Below are positions 1 through 9,075 of a stretch of 45,675 nucleotides of DNA, piece by piece. Below the pieces are notes generated by a model. It was not told the DNA's origin and did not search any database. It saw only the letters and a program-made list of their open reading frames with translations. This DNA is from an uncultured Rhodospirillaceae bacterium (GTDB lineage Bacteria; Pseudomonadota; Alphaproteobacteria; Dongiales; Dongiaceae): contig CADEFF010000007.1 of the NCBI GenBank assembly GCA_902826565.1, forward strand, positions 26,668-72,342, in the 5' to 3' direction. Position 1 is the first letter of the stretch, and each line of letters begins with the position of its first letter. The position numbers were made by a program, and so were the translations under genes.

Positions 1-80
1 CGACTATCGTCGGCGATGCAACCGGCGGACGCCTCCTGCTCCGGCCGCCCGGCGAGGGAGAAGGCGCCGCTACGCCATGA
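1..80 (+). CDS. Possible C-terminal tail of an upstream gene (partial)
   Basis: One frame is open from the window edge to a TGA at 78-80, encoding a short tail that ends in ...GEGEGAATP. Its stop overlaps the ATG of the next gene in an ATGA arrangement, typical of translational coupling. Only about 25 residues are visible and no family can be named. The stretch could equally be a leader, and the GGGAG at 55-59 could serve as the ribosome site of the next gene. Confidence 0.3.
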   Translation, partial: TIVGDATGGRLLLRPPGEGEGAATP

Positions 81-1309
81 GCGTCAGTCTTGAGGATATC
101 CGTGCGGCCGCCGCCGCGATCGAAGGCATGGTCGTGCGCACGCCCGCCGTCAGCGCGCCGCGCATCGCCGAGGCGCTGGGCGCCGCCTCTGTGCTGCTGA
201 AGCTCGAGAACCAGCAATATACCGGCTCCTTCAAGGACCGCGGTGCGCTCAACAAGCTGAAAAGCCTGACCCCGGCCGAAGCCAAGGCCGGGGTCATCGC
301 CATGTCGGCCGGCAATCATGCCCAGGGCGTGGCGTTCCATGCCCAACGGCTCGGCATTCCGGCCACCATTGTCATGCCGAAGGGCACGCCCTTCAACAAG
401 GTCGAGCGCACCCGCGCCTATGGCGCGCGGGTCGTCCTGGAAGGCGACGGCATCGATGCCGCCGCCGTCTTCGCCCGCGACCTCGCCGAGCGCGAAGGGC
501 TGATCTTCGTCCATCCCTATGACGATGCGAGGATCATCGCCGGCCAGGGCACCATCGGTCTCGAGCTGCTGGAGGATCGCCCCGACATCGATTGCGTCGT
601 GGTCCCGATCGGCGGCGGCGGCCTCATCGGCGGCATCGCCACGGCGATCAAGGCGCTCGCGCCCGGCATCGAGATAATCGGCGTCGAGGCGGCTCTCTAC
701 CCCTCCATGCTGAACGCGGTCCGCGGCGAGAAGCCGGCCTCCGGCGGCCTTACCATCGCCGAAGGCATCGCCGTCAAATCGCCGGGTGCCCTCACCCGCG
801 CCATCGTCGAGAAGCTCGTGCCGGAGATCTTGCTGGCTTCCGAGGCGGCGATCGAGCGCGCCGTGCAGATGCTGGTCGAGGTGCAGAAGCTGGTGGCCGA
901 GGGCGCCGGCGCGGCGGGGCTCGCCGCCCTCATCGACCATCCCGAGCGGTTCCGGGGCCGCAAGGTCGCAATCGTCATCTGCGGCGGCAATATCGACGTG
1001 CGCATGCTCTCCCAGGTGCTGATGCGCGGCCTCGTGCGCGACGGCAGGGTCATCACGCTCCGCATCGAGATCTCGGATACGCCAGGCGTGCTCGGTACCG
1101 TCGCCCGGCTCATCGGCGAGAGCGGCGGCAACATCATCGAGATTCACCACCAGCGGCTCTTCTACGACCTGCCGGTGAAGTTCGCCGACGTGGATGCGGT
1201 GATCGAGACCCGCAACGCCGAGCATGTGCGCGAGATCGTCTCGAAACTCGACAGCGGCGGGTTTCCCTGCCGGTTGCTCGGCAGCCGCTCGATCGACGCG
1301 CCGCAATAG
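77..1309 (+). CDS. ilvA: Threonine ammonia-lyase (PLP, ACT domain)
   Basis: A 410-residue PLP fold-type II enzyme that deaminates threonine to 2-oxobutyrate and ammonia, in the cytoplasm. The Schiff-base lysine lies in SFKDRGA (K53), and the phosphate-binding glycine loop is the GGGGLIGG stretch near residue 180. A C-terminal ACT domain begins near residue 330 ([13 protein letters not shown]). The length fits the single-ACT, roughly 400-residue threonine dehydratases rather than the longer two-ACT biosynthetic form. The ATG at 77 gives a standard N-terminus ([17 protein letters not shown]). A cystathionine synthase and lyase follow on the same strand, so three enzymes tied to 2-oxobutyrate and sulfur amino acids are adjacent. 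The symbol ilvA rather than tdcB is a family-level choice. Confidence 0.93.
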   Translation: MSVSLEDIRAAAAAIEGMVVRTPAVSAPRIAEALGAASVLLKLENQQYTGSFKDRGALNKLKSLTPAEAKAGVIAMSAGNHAQGVAFHAQRLGIPATIVMPKGTPFNKVERTRAYGARVVLEGDGIDAAAVFARDLAEREGLIFVHPYDDARIIAGQGTIGLELLEDRPDIDCVVVPIGGGGLIGGIATAIKALAPGIEIIGVEAALYPSMLNAVRGEKPASGGLTIAEGIAVKSPGALTRAIVEKLVPEILLASEAAIERAVQMLVEVQKLVAEGAGAAGLAALIDHPERFRGRKVAIVICGGNIDVRMLSQVLMRGLVRDGRVITLRIEISDTPGVLGTVARLIGESGGNIIEIHHQRLFYDLPVKFADVDAVIETRNAEHVREIVSKLDSGGFPCRLLGSRSIDAPQ

Positions 1310-1387
1310 CGCGGCATGATCGGACCACTTGCCAGCCCGCACGCGGCGGCGCACCCTCGGTTTTGGACTCGTTCGCGGGAGCGCGGC

Positions 1388-2758
1388 ATGGCGGCCACCT
1401 ATCGCAATGTGCTGGCGATGATCGGCGATACGCCGCTGGTCGAGGTGCGGCATATCGATACCGGGCCCTGCCGGCTCTTCCTCAAGCTCGAGAACCAGAA
1501 TCCGGGCGGTTCGATTAAGGACCGGATCGCGCTTTCCATGATCGAGGCCGCGGAACGCGAAGGAAAGATCGGGCCCGGCGGCACGCTGATCGAGGCGACC
1601 GCCGGCAATACCGGCCTCGGCCTCGCTCTGGTCGCGGCGCAGAAAAACTACCGGCTGCTGCTCGTCATTCCCGACAAGATGGCGCAGGAGAAGGTGTTCC
1701 ATCTCAAGGCCCTCGGCGCCGAGGTCCGGATGACCCGTTCCGACGTCGGCAAGGGCCATCCGGACTACTATCAGGACATGGCGGCGCGGCTGACGCGCGA
1801 GACGCCCAATGCCTTCTACGTCAACCAATTCGCCAACCCCGCCAACCCGCGCGCCCATGAAACGGGGACCGGGCCGGAGATCTGGCGCCAGATGGAACAG
1901 TCGCTGGATGCGGTGGTGGTCGGCGTCGGTTCCGGCGGGACGCTGACCGGCGTCGGCCGCTTCATGAAGCAGACCGCGCCGCATGTCGAGATGGTGCTGG
2001 CCGATCCGAAAGGCTCGGTGCTGGCGCCGCTGGTCGAGACCGGCAAAGTGATCGAGCCGGGCTCCTGGCTGGTGGAGGGTATCGGCGAGGATTTCGTGCC
2101 GCCGAACTGCGATCTCTCGCTGGTGAAGCACGCCTATGTCGTCGAGGATCGGGAGAGCCTGGAAGCGGCGCGGGAACTGCTTCGGCTCGAGGGCATCCTC
2201 GCCGGCTCCTCCTCGGGCACGCTGCTCGCGGCGGCGCTGCGCCATTGCCGGGCGCAAACCCGACCGAAGCGCGTCGTCAGCTTCGTCTGCGACAGCGGCA
2301 ACAAATATCTCTCCAAGATGTTCAACGATTTCTGGATGCTGGATCAGGGGCTGCTCGACCGGCCACAGCGCGGCGATCTCGGCGATCTGGTGCCGAGACG
2401 CCATGAGGAACGCGCCACGGTCACGATCTCGCCGGACGATACCCTCAACATCGGCTACGGGCGGATGAAGCTCTACGACATCTCGCAGCTTCCCGTGCTG
2501 GAGAACGGCAGGATCGTGGGGATTCTCGACGAGTCCGATCTGCTCATGGTGATCGCCAAGGACGCCGAAGGCTTCGCGAAGCCGGTGCGCGAGGCAATGA
2601 CGTCGAAGCTCGAGACCATCGACGCGGGGGCGCCGATGTCGGATCTGCTGCCGATCTTCGCGCGCGACCATGTGGCGATCGTGATGCAGGGCCCGACGCT
2701 CGTCGGGCTCATCACCCGGATCGACCTGCTCAATCACCTTCGCCGCAGCATCAGATGA
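1388..2758 (+). CDS. cbs: Cystathionine beta-synthase with CBS-domain pair
   Basis: About 456 residues. The N-terminal PLP fold-type II catalytic domain carries the lysine in NPGGSIKDRIA (K44), an SGGTLTGVGR phosphate loop and GSSSG. A C-terminal pair of CBS domains covers roughly residues 345-455 (LYDISQLPVLENGRIVGILDESDLL, shown in part). The enzyme condenses serine and homocysteine to cystathionine; a plain cysteine synthase would lack the CBS pair. The frame is open from 1316, but the ATG at 1388 gives the normal family N-terminus (MAATYRNVLAMIGDTPLVEV), and the stretch upstream (PHAAAHPRFWTRSRERG) looks untranslated. The next gene starts 7 nt after the stop, so the two form a reverse-transsulfuration pair. 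Confidence 0.92.
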   Translation: MAATYRNVLAMIGDTPLVEVRHIDTGPCRLFLKLENQNPGGSIKDRIALSMIEAAEREGKIGPGGTLIEATAGNTGLGLALVAAQKNYRLLLVIPDKMAQEKVFHLKALGAEVRMTRSDVGKGHPDYYQDMAARLTRETPNAFYVNQFANPANPRAHETGTGPEIWRQMEQSLDAVVVGVGSGGTLTGVGRFMKQTAPHVEMVLADPKGSVLAPLVETGKVIEPGSWLVEGIGEDFVPPNCDLSLVKHAYVVEDRESLEAARELLRLEGILAGSSSGTLLAAALRHCRAQTRPKRVVSFVCDSGNKYLSKMFNDFWMLDQGLLDRPQRGDLGDLVPRRHEERATVTISPDDTLNIGYGRMKLYDISQLPVLENGRIVGILDESDLLMVIAKDAEGFAKPVREAMTSKLETIDAGAPMSDLLPIFARDHVAIVMQGPTLVGLITRIDLLNHLRRSIR

Positions 2759-2765
2759 GGTTCGG

Positions 2766-3953
2766 ATGAGCCCGCCCGACGAATCCGCCAAGCCGACCCG
2801 CGGCAACCGCCGCGGCTTCGCGACGCGCGGCATCCATGCCGGCCAGGCCCCCGACCCGACCACGGGCGCCATCATGATGCCGATCTACGCGACCTCCACG
2901 TTCGTGCAGGAGAGTCCGGGGGTTCACAAGGGCTACGACTATGCGCGAAGCCAGAACCCGACCCGGATGGCCTATGAGCGCTGCGCGGCCGACCTCGAGA
3001 ACGGCAGCGCGGGCTTCGCCTTCGCCTCCGGCCTCGCCGCGATCTCGACCATCCTCGAGCTGCTGGAGCATGGCTCGCATATCGTCGCCATGGAGGACCT
3101 CTATGGCGGCACGCGGCGGCTCTTCACCCGGGTGCGCGAGCGCTCCGCCGGCCACCGCTTCAGCTTCGTCGATCTGACCGACGCCGCCCGGCTCGAGGCG
3201 GCGATCACGCCGGAAACCCGCATGGTGTGGGTCGAGACTCCGACCAACCCGCTCATGCGGCTGGTCGATCTCGAGGCCGTGGCGAAGATCGCGAAGCGGC
3301 ACAAGCTGATCGCGGTCGCCGACAACACCTTCGCGAGCCCCTATGTGCAGCGCCCGCTCGATCTCGGTTTCGACCTGGTGATGCATTCGGCCACGAAATA
3401 TCTGAACGGCCATTCCGACATGATCGGCGGGCTCGCGATCGTCGGCGAGAATGCCGAGCTTCGCGAGCGGCTCGGCTTCCTGCAGAATGCGGTCGGCGGC
3501 GTGCAGGGGCCTTTCGACAGCTTCCTCGCCCTCCGCGGCCTCAAGACGCTGGCGTTGCGGATGGAGCGCCATTGCGCGAGCGCGCTCGCCATCGCGCAAT
3601 GGCTGGAACGCCATCCCGCCGTGGATCGCGTGCATTACCCCGGCCTGCCGAGCCATGCCCATCATGCGCTCGCCCGGCGCCAGATGCATGGATTCGGCGG
3701 CATGCTGTCGGCCAATCTCAAGGGCGGGCTCCCGGCGGCCAAGCGTTTCCTCGAGCGCTGCGAGATCTTCGCGCTGGCGGAAAGCCTGGGCGGGGTCGAG
3801 AGCCTGATCGAGCATCCGGGCATCATGACCCACGCCTCGATCCCCGCGGCGGAGCGCGCGCGGCTCGGCATCGGCGAAGGGCTGGTGCGGCTTTCCGTCG
3901 GAATCGAGGATCTCGACGATCTGATCCGGGATCTCGAGCAGGCGCTGAATTAA
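2766..3953 (+). CDS. Cystathionine gamma-lyase / Cys-Met metabolism PLP enzyme
   Basis: A 395-residue PLP fold-type I enzyme of the Cys/Met metabolism family. The PLP lysine is in SATKYLNGHSDMIGG (K211). Other family marks are YSRSQNPT-like YARSQNPTR near residue 60, VWVETPTNP near 155 and ADNTFASPY near 185. Placed directly after cbs, it most likely cleaves cystathionine to cysteine, 2-oxobutyrate and ammonia. Cystathionine gamma-synthase or beta-lyase activity cannot be excluded from sequence alone, because the family is promiscuous. The ATG at 2766 starts 7 nt after the cbs stop. Confidence 0.9.
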   Translation: MSPPDESAKPTRGNRRGFATRGIHAGQAPDPTTGAIMMPIYATSTFVQESPGVHKGYDYARSQNPTRMAYERCAADLENGSAGFAFASGLAAISTILELLEHGSHIVAMEDLYGGTRRLFTRVRERSAGHRFSFVDLTDAARLEAAITPETRMVWVETPTNPLMRLVDLEAVAKIAKRHKLIAVADNTFASPYVQRPLDLGFDLVMHSATKYLNGHSDMIGGLAIVGENAELRERLGFLQNAVGGVQGPFDSFLALRGLKTLALRMERHCASALAIAQWLERHPAVDRVHYPGLPSHAHHALARRQMHGFGGMLSANLKGGLPAAKRFLERCEIFALAESLGGVESLIEHPGIMTHASIPAAERARLGIGEGLVRLSVGIEDLDDLIRDLEQALN

Positions 3954-4036
3954 GCCGCGCTAAACCGGATTTTAACCTCGATCGGCGAGTTTCTGGGCAA
4001 GAGAAGACCAGAGCGTTCCGTCGGGGTCCGCGGCCC

Positions 4037-4897
4037 ATGTTCGTTATTATCGGTGCCGTCGTCGTTATCGCCAGCGTCATTGGCGGATACACGGCGATGG
4101 GCGGTCATTTGGCCGTCCTGATCCAGCCCTTCGAGGCTGTGATCATCGTCGGCGCGGCCGTCGGCGCCTTCGTTATCGGCAATCCCCCCTTCGTCCTCAA
4201 GCGCACCGTCAATGCGGTCCTGCGCATCCTGAAGGGGGCGAAGCACAACAAGGAAAGCTATATCGAGCTGCTGAGCCTGCTCTACCAGATCTTCAAGCTC
4301 GCCAAGACCAAGGGGATGCTGGCCCTCGAATCCCATGTCGAGAACCCCGAGGAAAGCACCCTCTTCCAGCAGTTCCCCAAGTTCGCGAGCGACCACCATG
4401 CGCTGGTCTTCCTCTGCGACTATCTGCGCATGCTGACCCTCGGAACCGACAATCCTCATCAGATCGAGGCATTGATCGACGAGGAGCTGGACACCCACCA
4501 CCAGGAGCAGCTCCAGGTCTCCAACGCCATCCAGTCCATGGCGGACGGCATGCCGGCGCTCGGAATCGTGGCCGCGGTGCTCGGCGTCATCAAGACCATG
4601 GGCTCCATCACGGAGCCGCCGGAAGTGCTCGGCCACCTGATCGGCGGCGCGCTCGTCGGCACCTTCCTCGGCGTGTTCCTCTCCTACGGTTTCCTCGCCC
4701 CGCTCGCGGTGGCCTGCAAGTCGGCGGACGACGCCGAGGCCAAGTATCTGCAATGCATCAAGGCGGGAATCCTCGCTCATATGCAGGGCAATCCGCCGGC
4801 GGTCTCCGTCGAGTTCGCGCGCAAGGCGCTGCTCGAGAACGTCCGCCCGACCTTCTACGAGGTCGAAGAGGCGGTGCAGGCGCTTCCGCCGGTCTGA
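4037..4897 (+). CDS. motA: Flagellar motor stator protein MotA
   Basis: A 286-residue inner-membrane protein with the MotA/ExbB proton-channel layout. Two N-terminal membrane helices lie in residues 1-55 (MFVIIGAVVVIASVIGGYTAMGG; later IVGAAVGAFVIGNPP). A cytoplasmic loop carries the charged residues that contact FliG, and two C-terminal helices lie around 170-230 (MPALGIVAAVLGVIKTMG; LIGGALVGTFLGVFLSYG). It forms the proton-conducting stator with MotB, which follows after 13 nt. The ATG at 4037 is chosen because it gives the canonical MotA start; the frame is open further upstream but encodes arginine-rich shadow sequence. The length matches the family. Confidence 0.96.
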   Translation: MFVIIGAVVVIASVIGGYTAMGGHLAVLIQPFEAVIIVGAAVGAFVIGNPPFVLKRTVNAVLRILKGAKHNKESYIELLSLLYQIFKLAKTKGMLALESHVENPEESTLFQQFPKFASDHHALVFLCDYLRMLTLGTDNPHQIEALIDEELDTHHQEQLQVSNAIQSMADGMPALGIVAAVLGVIKTMGSITEPPEVLGHLIGGALVGTFLGVFLSYGFLAPLAVACKSADDAEAKYLQCIKAGILAHMQGNPPAVSVEFARKALLENVRPTFYEVEEAVQALPPV

Positions 4898-4910
4898 TCG
4901 CAGTCCCGTC

Positions 4911-5918
4911 ATGGCCGACGCCACCATCATCATCAAAAAGGTCAAGAAAGGCCACGGCCACGGCCATCACGGCGGCGCCTGGAAGGTCGCCTATGCCGAT
5001 TTCGTGACGGCGATGATGGCCTTCTTCCTGCTGCTCTGGCTGCTGAATGCGACCACCGAGGAACAGCGCCTCGGCATCGCCGATTATTTCGCCCCTTCGG
5101 TGGCTCCCGACGCCACGAGCGGGAGCGGCGGCGTGCTGGGCGGCACGACCGTGGAATCCGAAGGCGCGATGCAGGACCAGTCCACCTCGCCTTCCGTCAC
5201 CGTCGAGCTCACCACGCCGGTCGAGGGCGAAGGCGAGGATGCGGGCCAGGGACCGCAACCGGATGCGGGAATCCCGGCCGCAACCGAAACGCCGGATGCA
5301 ACTCGGCCGGCCGACTCTACCCGGACAGCCTCGGCCGCCATGCCGGCGCCCGAGACGGTCACGCCGCCGCCGGCCGAGATCCAGGCCCCGAACGATGCCG
5401 AGGCGCAGAAGCTCATCGAAGAGCTGGAAGAGGAGCAGTTCCGCGAGGCCGAGCATCAGCTCCGCCAGGCGATCCAGCAGGTTCCGGACCTCAAGTCGCT
5501 GGCGCAGAACCTGATCATCGACCGTACGCCGGAAGGCATGCGCATCCAGCTCGTCGATCAGGACCAGGTCTCGATGTTCCCGCTCGGCAGCGCCGACATG
5601 ATGGATCACACGCGGAAGCTGCTGCGGCTCGTCGCCGACGTGATCGATCATATGCCGAACAAGATCTCGATCTCCGGTCACACCGATTCGAAGCCCTTTG
5701 CGAACGACAAGGGCTACAGCAACTGGGAGCTTTCCGCCGACCGCGCCAATGCGAGCCGGCGCGAATTGCTCGCCATGGGCGTCGATCCAGCCCGCATCGC
5801 CTATGTGACCGGCAAGGCCGACCAGGATCCGCTGCTGCCGAATGACACGGCCAATCCGCGCAACCGGCGCATCAGCATCGTCCTGCTGCGCGAGCACCCC
5901 GACAGCCCGGCGCCCTGA
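4911..5918 (+). CDS. motB: Flagellar motor stator protein MotB
   Basis: 335 residues. A cytosolic histidine-rich N-terminus (GHGHGHHGG) leads into one membrane helix, AYADFVTAMMAFFLLLWLL, whose D30 is the conserved proton-carrying aspartate. A low-complexity Pro/Ala/Thr linker covers about residues 80-165. The C-terminal OmpA-like peptidoglycan-binding domain spans about 180-330, with SGHTDSKPF, WELSADRAN and NPRNRRISIV. It anchors the stator to peptidoglycan. The linker is longer than in enterobacterial MotB, which is common in alphaproteobacteria. It is co-transcribed with motA. Confidence 0.96.
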   Translation: MADATIIIKKVKKGHGHGHHGGAWKVAYADFVTAMMAFFLLLWLLNATTEEQRLGIADYFAPSVAPDATSGSGGVLGGTTVESEGAMQDQSTSPSVTVELTTPVEGEGEDAGQGPQPDAGIPAATETPDATRPADSTRTASAAMPAPETVTPPPAEIQAPNDAEAQKLIEELEEEQFREAEHQLRQAIQQVPDLKSLAQNLIIDRTPEGMRIQLVDQDQVSMFPLGSADMMDHTRKLLRLVADVIDHMPNKISISGHTDSKPFANDKGYSNWELSADRANASRRELLAMGVDPARIAYVTGKADQDPLLPNDTANPRNRRISIVLLREHPDSPAP

Positions 5919-5953
5919 GCGCCGGCGCGGGCTCGCCCCGGCGCCTCTTGCAA

Positions 5954-5970
5954 GCCCGCCCCCGGCGGGC
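5954..5970 (+). terminator. Hairpin terminator after motAB
   Basis: A perfect 7-bp GC stem (GCCCGCC/GGCGGGC) with a 3-nt loop is followed by CATTTCT, 35 nt after the motB stop. A second GC-rich inverted repeat (GCGCCGG...CCGGCGC, 5919-5944) directly precedes it. Together they plausibly end the motAB transcript before the RDD gene. Confidence 0.6.
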
Positions 5971-6017
5971 CATTTCTAGCCGAGGTCAATCTCACGCGCC
6001 CTGGAGCGCCTTCCGCC

Positions 6018-6524
6018 TTGGACAGTTCCCGCTCGTCGCTGCCCGTGCCGGCCTGGACCGGAACCCCGCCCGACGCCTTTGCCGACCCCGCACTCTATGG
6101 CGGGATCCGCTCGCGCCGGATCTTCGGCTATCTGGTGGACCTCATCCTGATCGGCCTCATCACGGTCGCGCTCTGGTTCGCGCTCGTGCTGGTGGGGGTG
6201 CTTTCCTTCGGGCTCCTCATGCCGCTGGTGCCGCTCGGCGTGGCGGTCGTGCCGACGCTCTATCACACCTTCACGGTGGGCGGTCCGCGTTCGGCGACCC
6301 CGGGCATGCGGCTCTTCGACGTGACGGTGCGAAGCTGGACGGGCGAGCGCCCTTCGCTGCTGCAGGCGTTTCTCCTGACCGTGACGTTCCTGGTCAGCGT
6401 CGGCGTGACCGGCTTCCTCATCCTGCTGGTCTCGCTCTTCAACAGCCGCGGCCGCACCCTGCATGAGCTGCTGTCCGGCACCGTCGTCGTCCGGCACAGC
6501 GCGCTCGAGCGGCCCGGCGCCTGA
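6018..6524 (+). CDS. RDD family integral membrane protein
   Basis: 168 residues. The RDD-type segment begins at SRRIFGYLVDLILIGLITV, with the arginine and aspartate that define the family, followed by hydrophobic helices at about 38-60 and 62-85. Then comes the family's G(M/Q)R-type motif (ATPGMRLFDVTVRSW) and a third helix near 118-140, and it ends at NSRGRTLHELLSGTVVV. It is an inner-membrane protein of unknown biochemical role. The start is a TTG at 6018; no ATG fits before the first helix. The stop lies only 3 nt from the stop of the convergent sulfotransferase gene. Confidence 0.85.
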   Translation: MDSSRSSLPVPAWTGTPPDAFADPALYGGIRSRRIFGYLVDLILIGLITVALWFALVLVGVLSFGLLMPLVPLGVAVVPTLYHTFTVGGPRSATPGMRLFDVTVRSWTGERPSLLQAFLLTVTFLVSVGVTGFLILLVSLFNSRGRTLHELLSGTVVVRHSALERPGA

Positions 6525-6527
6525 GCC

Positions 6528-7427
6528 TCAGCGCCGCCAGGCCGAGAGATCCCGGTCGAGCAGTTTTTCCATGGCGTCGACCTCGCGGGCGAAAACCCGG
6601 CGATAGAGCTCGGCATCGACCGCCGGCGTCAGCGTCCGGGTCATGGTCTTCGCGAGCCGGAGGAAGTAGTCGCGCGCCTCGGGCGACGGGTTGACGATCA
6701 TCCGGTCGGCGCCGGGATTGCCGGTCCGGAAAACTATGGTTCCGGCTGGCGGCCATCGCCTCCTCCCGGACGACGCCTCGCCCAGGACCTGGATTACCGG
6801 CGCCTTCAGGCTGCTGTCCGCCACATCGAGCCGGATCTTCGGGTCGGGATCGACCTCGAGAAACTCGAGCAGCGCCGCGATCGCCTTCTTGCGGTCGGCC
6901 AGAAAATCCTGCTCGAACAGCAAGAAATGCATCTGCGCGTGCGGAAAATGCTCGAGATAACGCTTGATATGTCGGGCGTAGCGGCCGGCGCCGACATAGG
7001 CGCGTCGCAGATCCAGATAGGATTTTCCCGATCCGCGCCGGATCTCCCGCCTAATCGCGGCCGGAAAGCTGTCGGCCTCCTCCAGCAGGCGCACGCATTG
7101 CAGATAGTGCGAATGGGCCCGCTTGACCGGATCGCGGAGGCAGAAGATCAGCTTCAACCCCGCGCCGAGATCGCGCTTCAGCCGCGGCGGCACGGCCGGC
7201 GCCCGCATATATTCGGGCGTCATCTCGCCGACCGCCTTTTCGCCCCGCCATCCGGCGAACGCCACTGCCTCGTAGGCGACGCGTTGCCGCATCTGGTAGT
7301 GGCGCGTGAACCAGTGGGTTTCCTTCTGGACCGGCAGGAAGATGTCGCGATGCTGCACCAGGATGCGGAAAAGCGGCGTGGTGCCGGCCTTCTCGGCCCC
7401 CACGCAGATGAAGTTCGGCAGCACCAT
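6528..7427 (-). CDS. PAPS-dependent sulfotransferase family protein
   Basis: 299 residues. The N-terminal loop FICVGAEKAGTTPL matches the 5'-phosphosulfate-binding motif, and LIFCLRDPVKRAHSHY (about residues 94-109) matches the 3'-phosphate-binding motif of P-loop sulfotransferases of the heparan N-deacetylase/NDST type. It is expected to move sulfate from PAPS to a sugar, lipid or other acceptor, which the sequence does not identify. The gene is monocistronic, convergent with the RDD gene and divergent from bpt. The 185-nt gap at 7428-7612 must hold both promoters. Confidence 0.85.
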   Translation of the reverse strand: MVLPNFICVGAEKAGTTPLFRILVQHRDIFLPVQKETHWFTRHYQMRQRVAYEAVAFAGWRGEKAVGEMTPEYMRAPAVPPRLKRDLGAGLKLIFCLRDPVKRAHSHYLQCVRLLEEADSFPAAIRREIRRGSGKSYLDLRRAYVGAGRYARHIKRYLEHFPHAQMHFLLFEQDFLADRKKAIAALLEFLEVDPDPKIRLDVADSSLKAPVIQVLGEASSGRRRWPPAGTIVFRTGNPGADRMIVNPSPEARDYFLRLAKTMTRTLTPAVDAELYRRVFAREVDAMEKLLDRDLSAWRR

Positions 7428-7612
7428 GCGGGTCCCCTCATCGGCCGCCGGCAGCCCGCCGGCGCGCCTTCCATGCTAGCGGTGGGCCGGCGGCCGCGCC
7501 AAGCATCCGTGCCGCTTGCAGCAAGCCGCCATGGGGCTGGTTTCGCGTCGGCATATTGCGTCATACTTGCCGGCCCATATATCTGCTGGGGCGATGGCCA
7601 TAGCGTGATCCA

Positions 7613-8329
7613 ATGAGCATCCAGAATCGCACGCGTCCGCTGGCGTTCCTCGTCACGACCGAGCTGCCCTGCCCCTATCTCGCGGACAGGATGGAGCGGA
7701 AGGTCGTCACGGAGCTGAGCGGGCCGCATGGTGCCGAGATCTACGAAACGCTGTCGCGCGCCGGCTTCCGGCGTAGCCACGGCATCGCCTATCGGCCGGC
7801 CTGTCGCGGTTGCAGCGCCTGCCTGCCGGTGCGCGTCGTCAATGCCGAGTTCGATCCCGGCCGGTCGCTTCGCCGCATCGAACGCTTCAATGCCGATCTG
7901 AAATCCGCGGTCCGCCCGGCGCGCGGGTCGGAGGAGCAGTATCGGCTCTTCACCCGCTATCTCGAGAACCGCCACAATGACGGCGAGATGGTCGGGATGA
8001 GCCTGCAGGAATATTGCGCCATGGTGGAGACGAGCCCGCTCGACACGCGCCTCGTCGAGTTCCGCAAGCCCGACGACAGCCTCGTCGCCTGCTGCCTCAC
8101 CGACTGGACCCGCGACGGCATCTCCGCCGTCTACAGCTTCTTCGACACGAGCGAGCCGCGCCGGAGCCTTGGCAGCTACATGGTGCTGTGGCTGATCCGC
8201 GAAGCGCAGCGGGTCGGGCTGCCTTACGTCTATCTCGGCTACTGGGTCGAAGGCAGCCGGAAGATGTCCTACAAGGCGCGCTTCCGGCCGATCGAACTCT
8301 ACGGCCCCGAGGGCTGGCAGCGCGCCTGA
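7613..8329 (+). CDS. bpt: Aspartate/glutamate leucyl- or arginyltransferase (N-degron)
   Basis: 238 residues, the usual length for bacterial Bpt/ATE-like enzymes. The N-terminal cysteine motif CRGCSACLPVRV (near residue 63) and the C-terminal GNAT-like region (LGSYMVLWLIREAQRVGLPYVYLGYW, shown in part) are diagnostic. The enzyme transfers leucine (Bpt) or arginine from aminoacyl-tRNA to proteins with acidic N-termini, marking them for ClpAP degradation. Alphaproteobacterial members are variously called arginyl- or leucyltransferase, and the sequence does not settle the amino acid used. A compact hairpin (ACGGCG/CGCCGT, 8329-8343) overlaps the stop codon and may terminate the transcript. Confidence 0.92.
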   Translation: MSIQNRTRPLAFLVTTELPCPYLADRMERKVVTELSGPHGAEIYETLSRAGFRRSHGIAYRPACRGCSACLPVRVVNAEFDPGRSLRRIERFNADLKSAVRPARGSEEQYRLFTRYLENRHNDGEMVGMSLQEYCAMVETSPLDTRLVEFRKPDDSLVACCLTDWTRDGISAVYSFFDTSEPRRSLGSYMVLWLIREAQRVGLPYVYLGYWVEGSRKMSYKARFRPIELYGPEGWQRA

Positions 8330-8436
8330 CGGCGCTCCGCCGTTCCGGCGATGCACGCCCCACCCGGCCCTGCCGCGCTCACGATTGATCCGGTTGCATG
8401 GCCGGCGCCCGACTACATTCCCATGAGGATGGCATC

Positions 8437-8619
8437 ATGAATCGTCGCGACTTCATCGCAGGTATCGTCGGCGGGCTCATCGTCGGCGGCGGCATCGGCT
8501 TCGGCGTCGGCAAAGGCAAGGCGCGGGAAGCCGCAAGCACCGTCGCCGGCAACGCACCGACGCCGCCCTCGGCCACAGACTGCCCGCCTGCCGGTCCCGA
8601 GGTCCCGACCGAGCCCTGA
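8437..8619 (+). CDS. Small membrane-anchored or exported protein, unknown function
   Basis: A 60-residue product. MNRRDFIAGIVGGLIVGGG is a positively charged N-terminus with RRDF followed by a glycine-rich hydrophobic helix, which resembles a Tat-type signal or a single membrane anchor. A short polar tail with one cysteine and many prolines follows (TDCPPAGPEVPTEP). The ATG at 8437 is preferred because it places the charged segment at the terminus; an in-frame ATG at 8398 would bury it. No family was recognised. Real expression is plausible but unproven. Confidence 0.55.
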   Translation: MNRRDFIAGIVGGLIVGGGIGFGVGKGKAREAASTVAGNAPTPPSATDCPPAGPEVPTEP

Positions 8620-8635
8620 GGCGGAGCGCTGCGCA

Positions 8636-9075
8636 TTATGGCGATGGGGACGCCAGGGAGGAAGTTGCGCGCGAGCCTGTCGTATCGGGTTGCGATGCCG
8701 CGATAATCCTTAAGGGGACGGAACATGCGCTCGATCCGGATGTAGTGCTTGCAGGGCCCGGGATCCAAAGCACGAGGATGGGTGTGCGGGCGACCGAACC
8801 GCATGACCGTGTCGGTGCCGTGCCGGGCGAACCCGTCATGGCGCGAAAGACTTCGGGCCGCACTCCCTGACGGCTCCCGCGGTCAGAGCGCTGTCGATCA
8901 TCCTGTAGGTGCCGTAGGGAGCCAAGCCGCCGCACCAGCGTGCGTCCGCCCGTCCGTGCGTAATCCTGCTGATCGCCCGCCAATCATTCACACAGTGCGC
9001 TTCTAGAGGGTCGGGTGGCTGCAGTGGTCCGACCTTCTTCCACTTCGTCTCGCGCCGTCGCTGCGGTTTCGCCAT
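8636..9075 (-). pseudogene. Decayed IS5-family transposase
   Basis: The minus strand carries broken transposase pieces in more than one frame. At 9075-8836 lies an N-terminal piece with NDWRAISRI and APYGTYRMID, which resembles the N-terminal domain of IS5-type OrfA. At about 8800-8640, in another frame, lies HYIRIERMFRPLKDYRGIA followed by TRYDRLARNFLPGV, the hallmark C-terminal segment of IS5/IS427-group DDE transposases. The remnant is about 440 nt, against roughly 750-800 nt for an intact gene, so the middle, including most catalytic residues, has been lost as well as frameshifted. I could not define terminal inverted repeats. It marks the left edge of an accessory stretch. Confidence 0.75.

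Noticed and set aside
3227-4897. A long frame joining the cystathionine lyase region to motA
   Set aside because: The first part is an arginine-rich shadow of the lyase gene; only the segment from the ATG at 4037 matches MotA.
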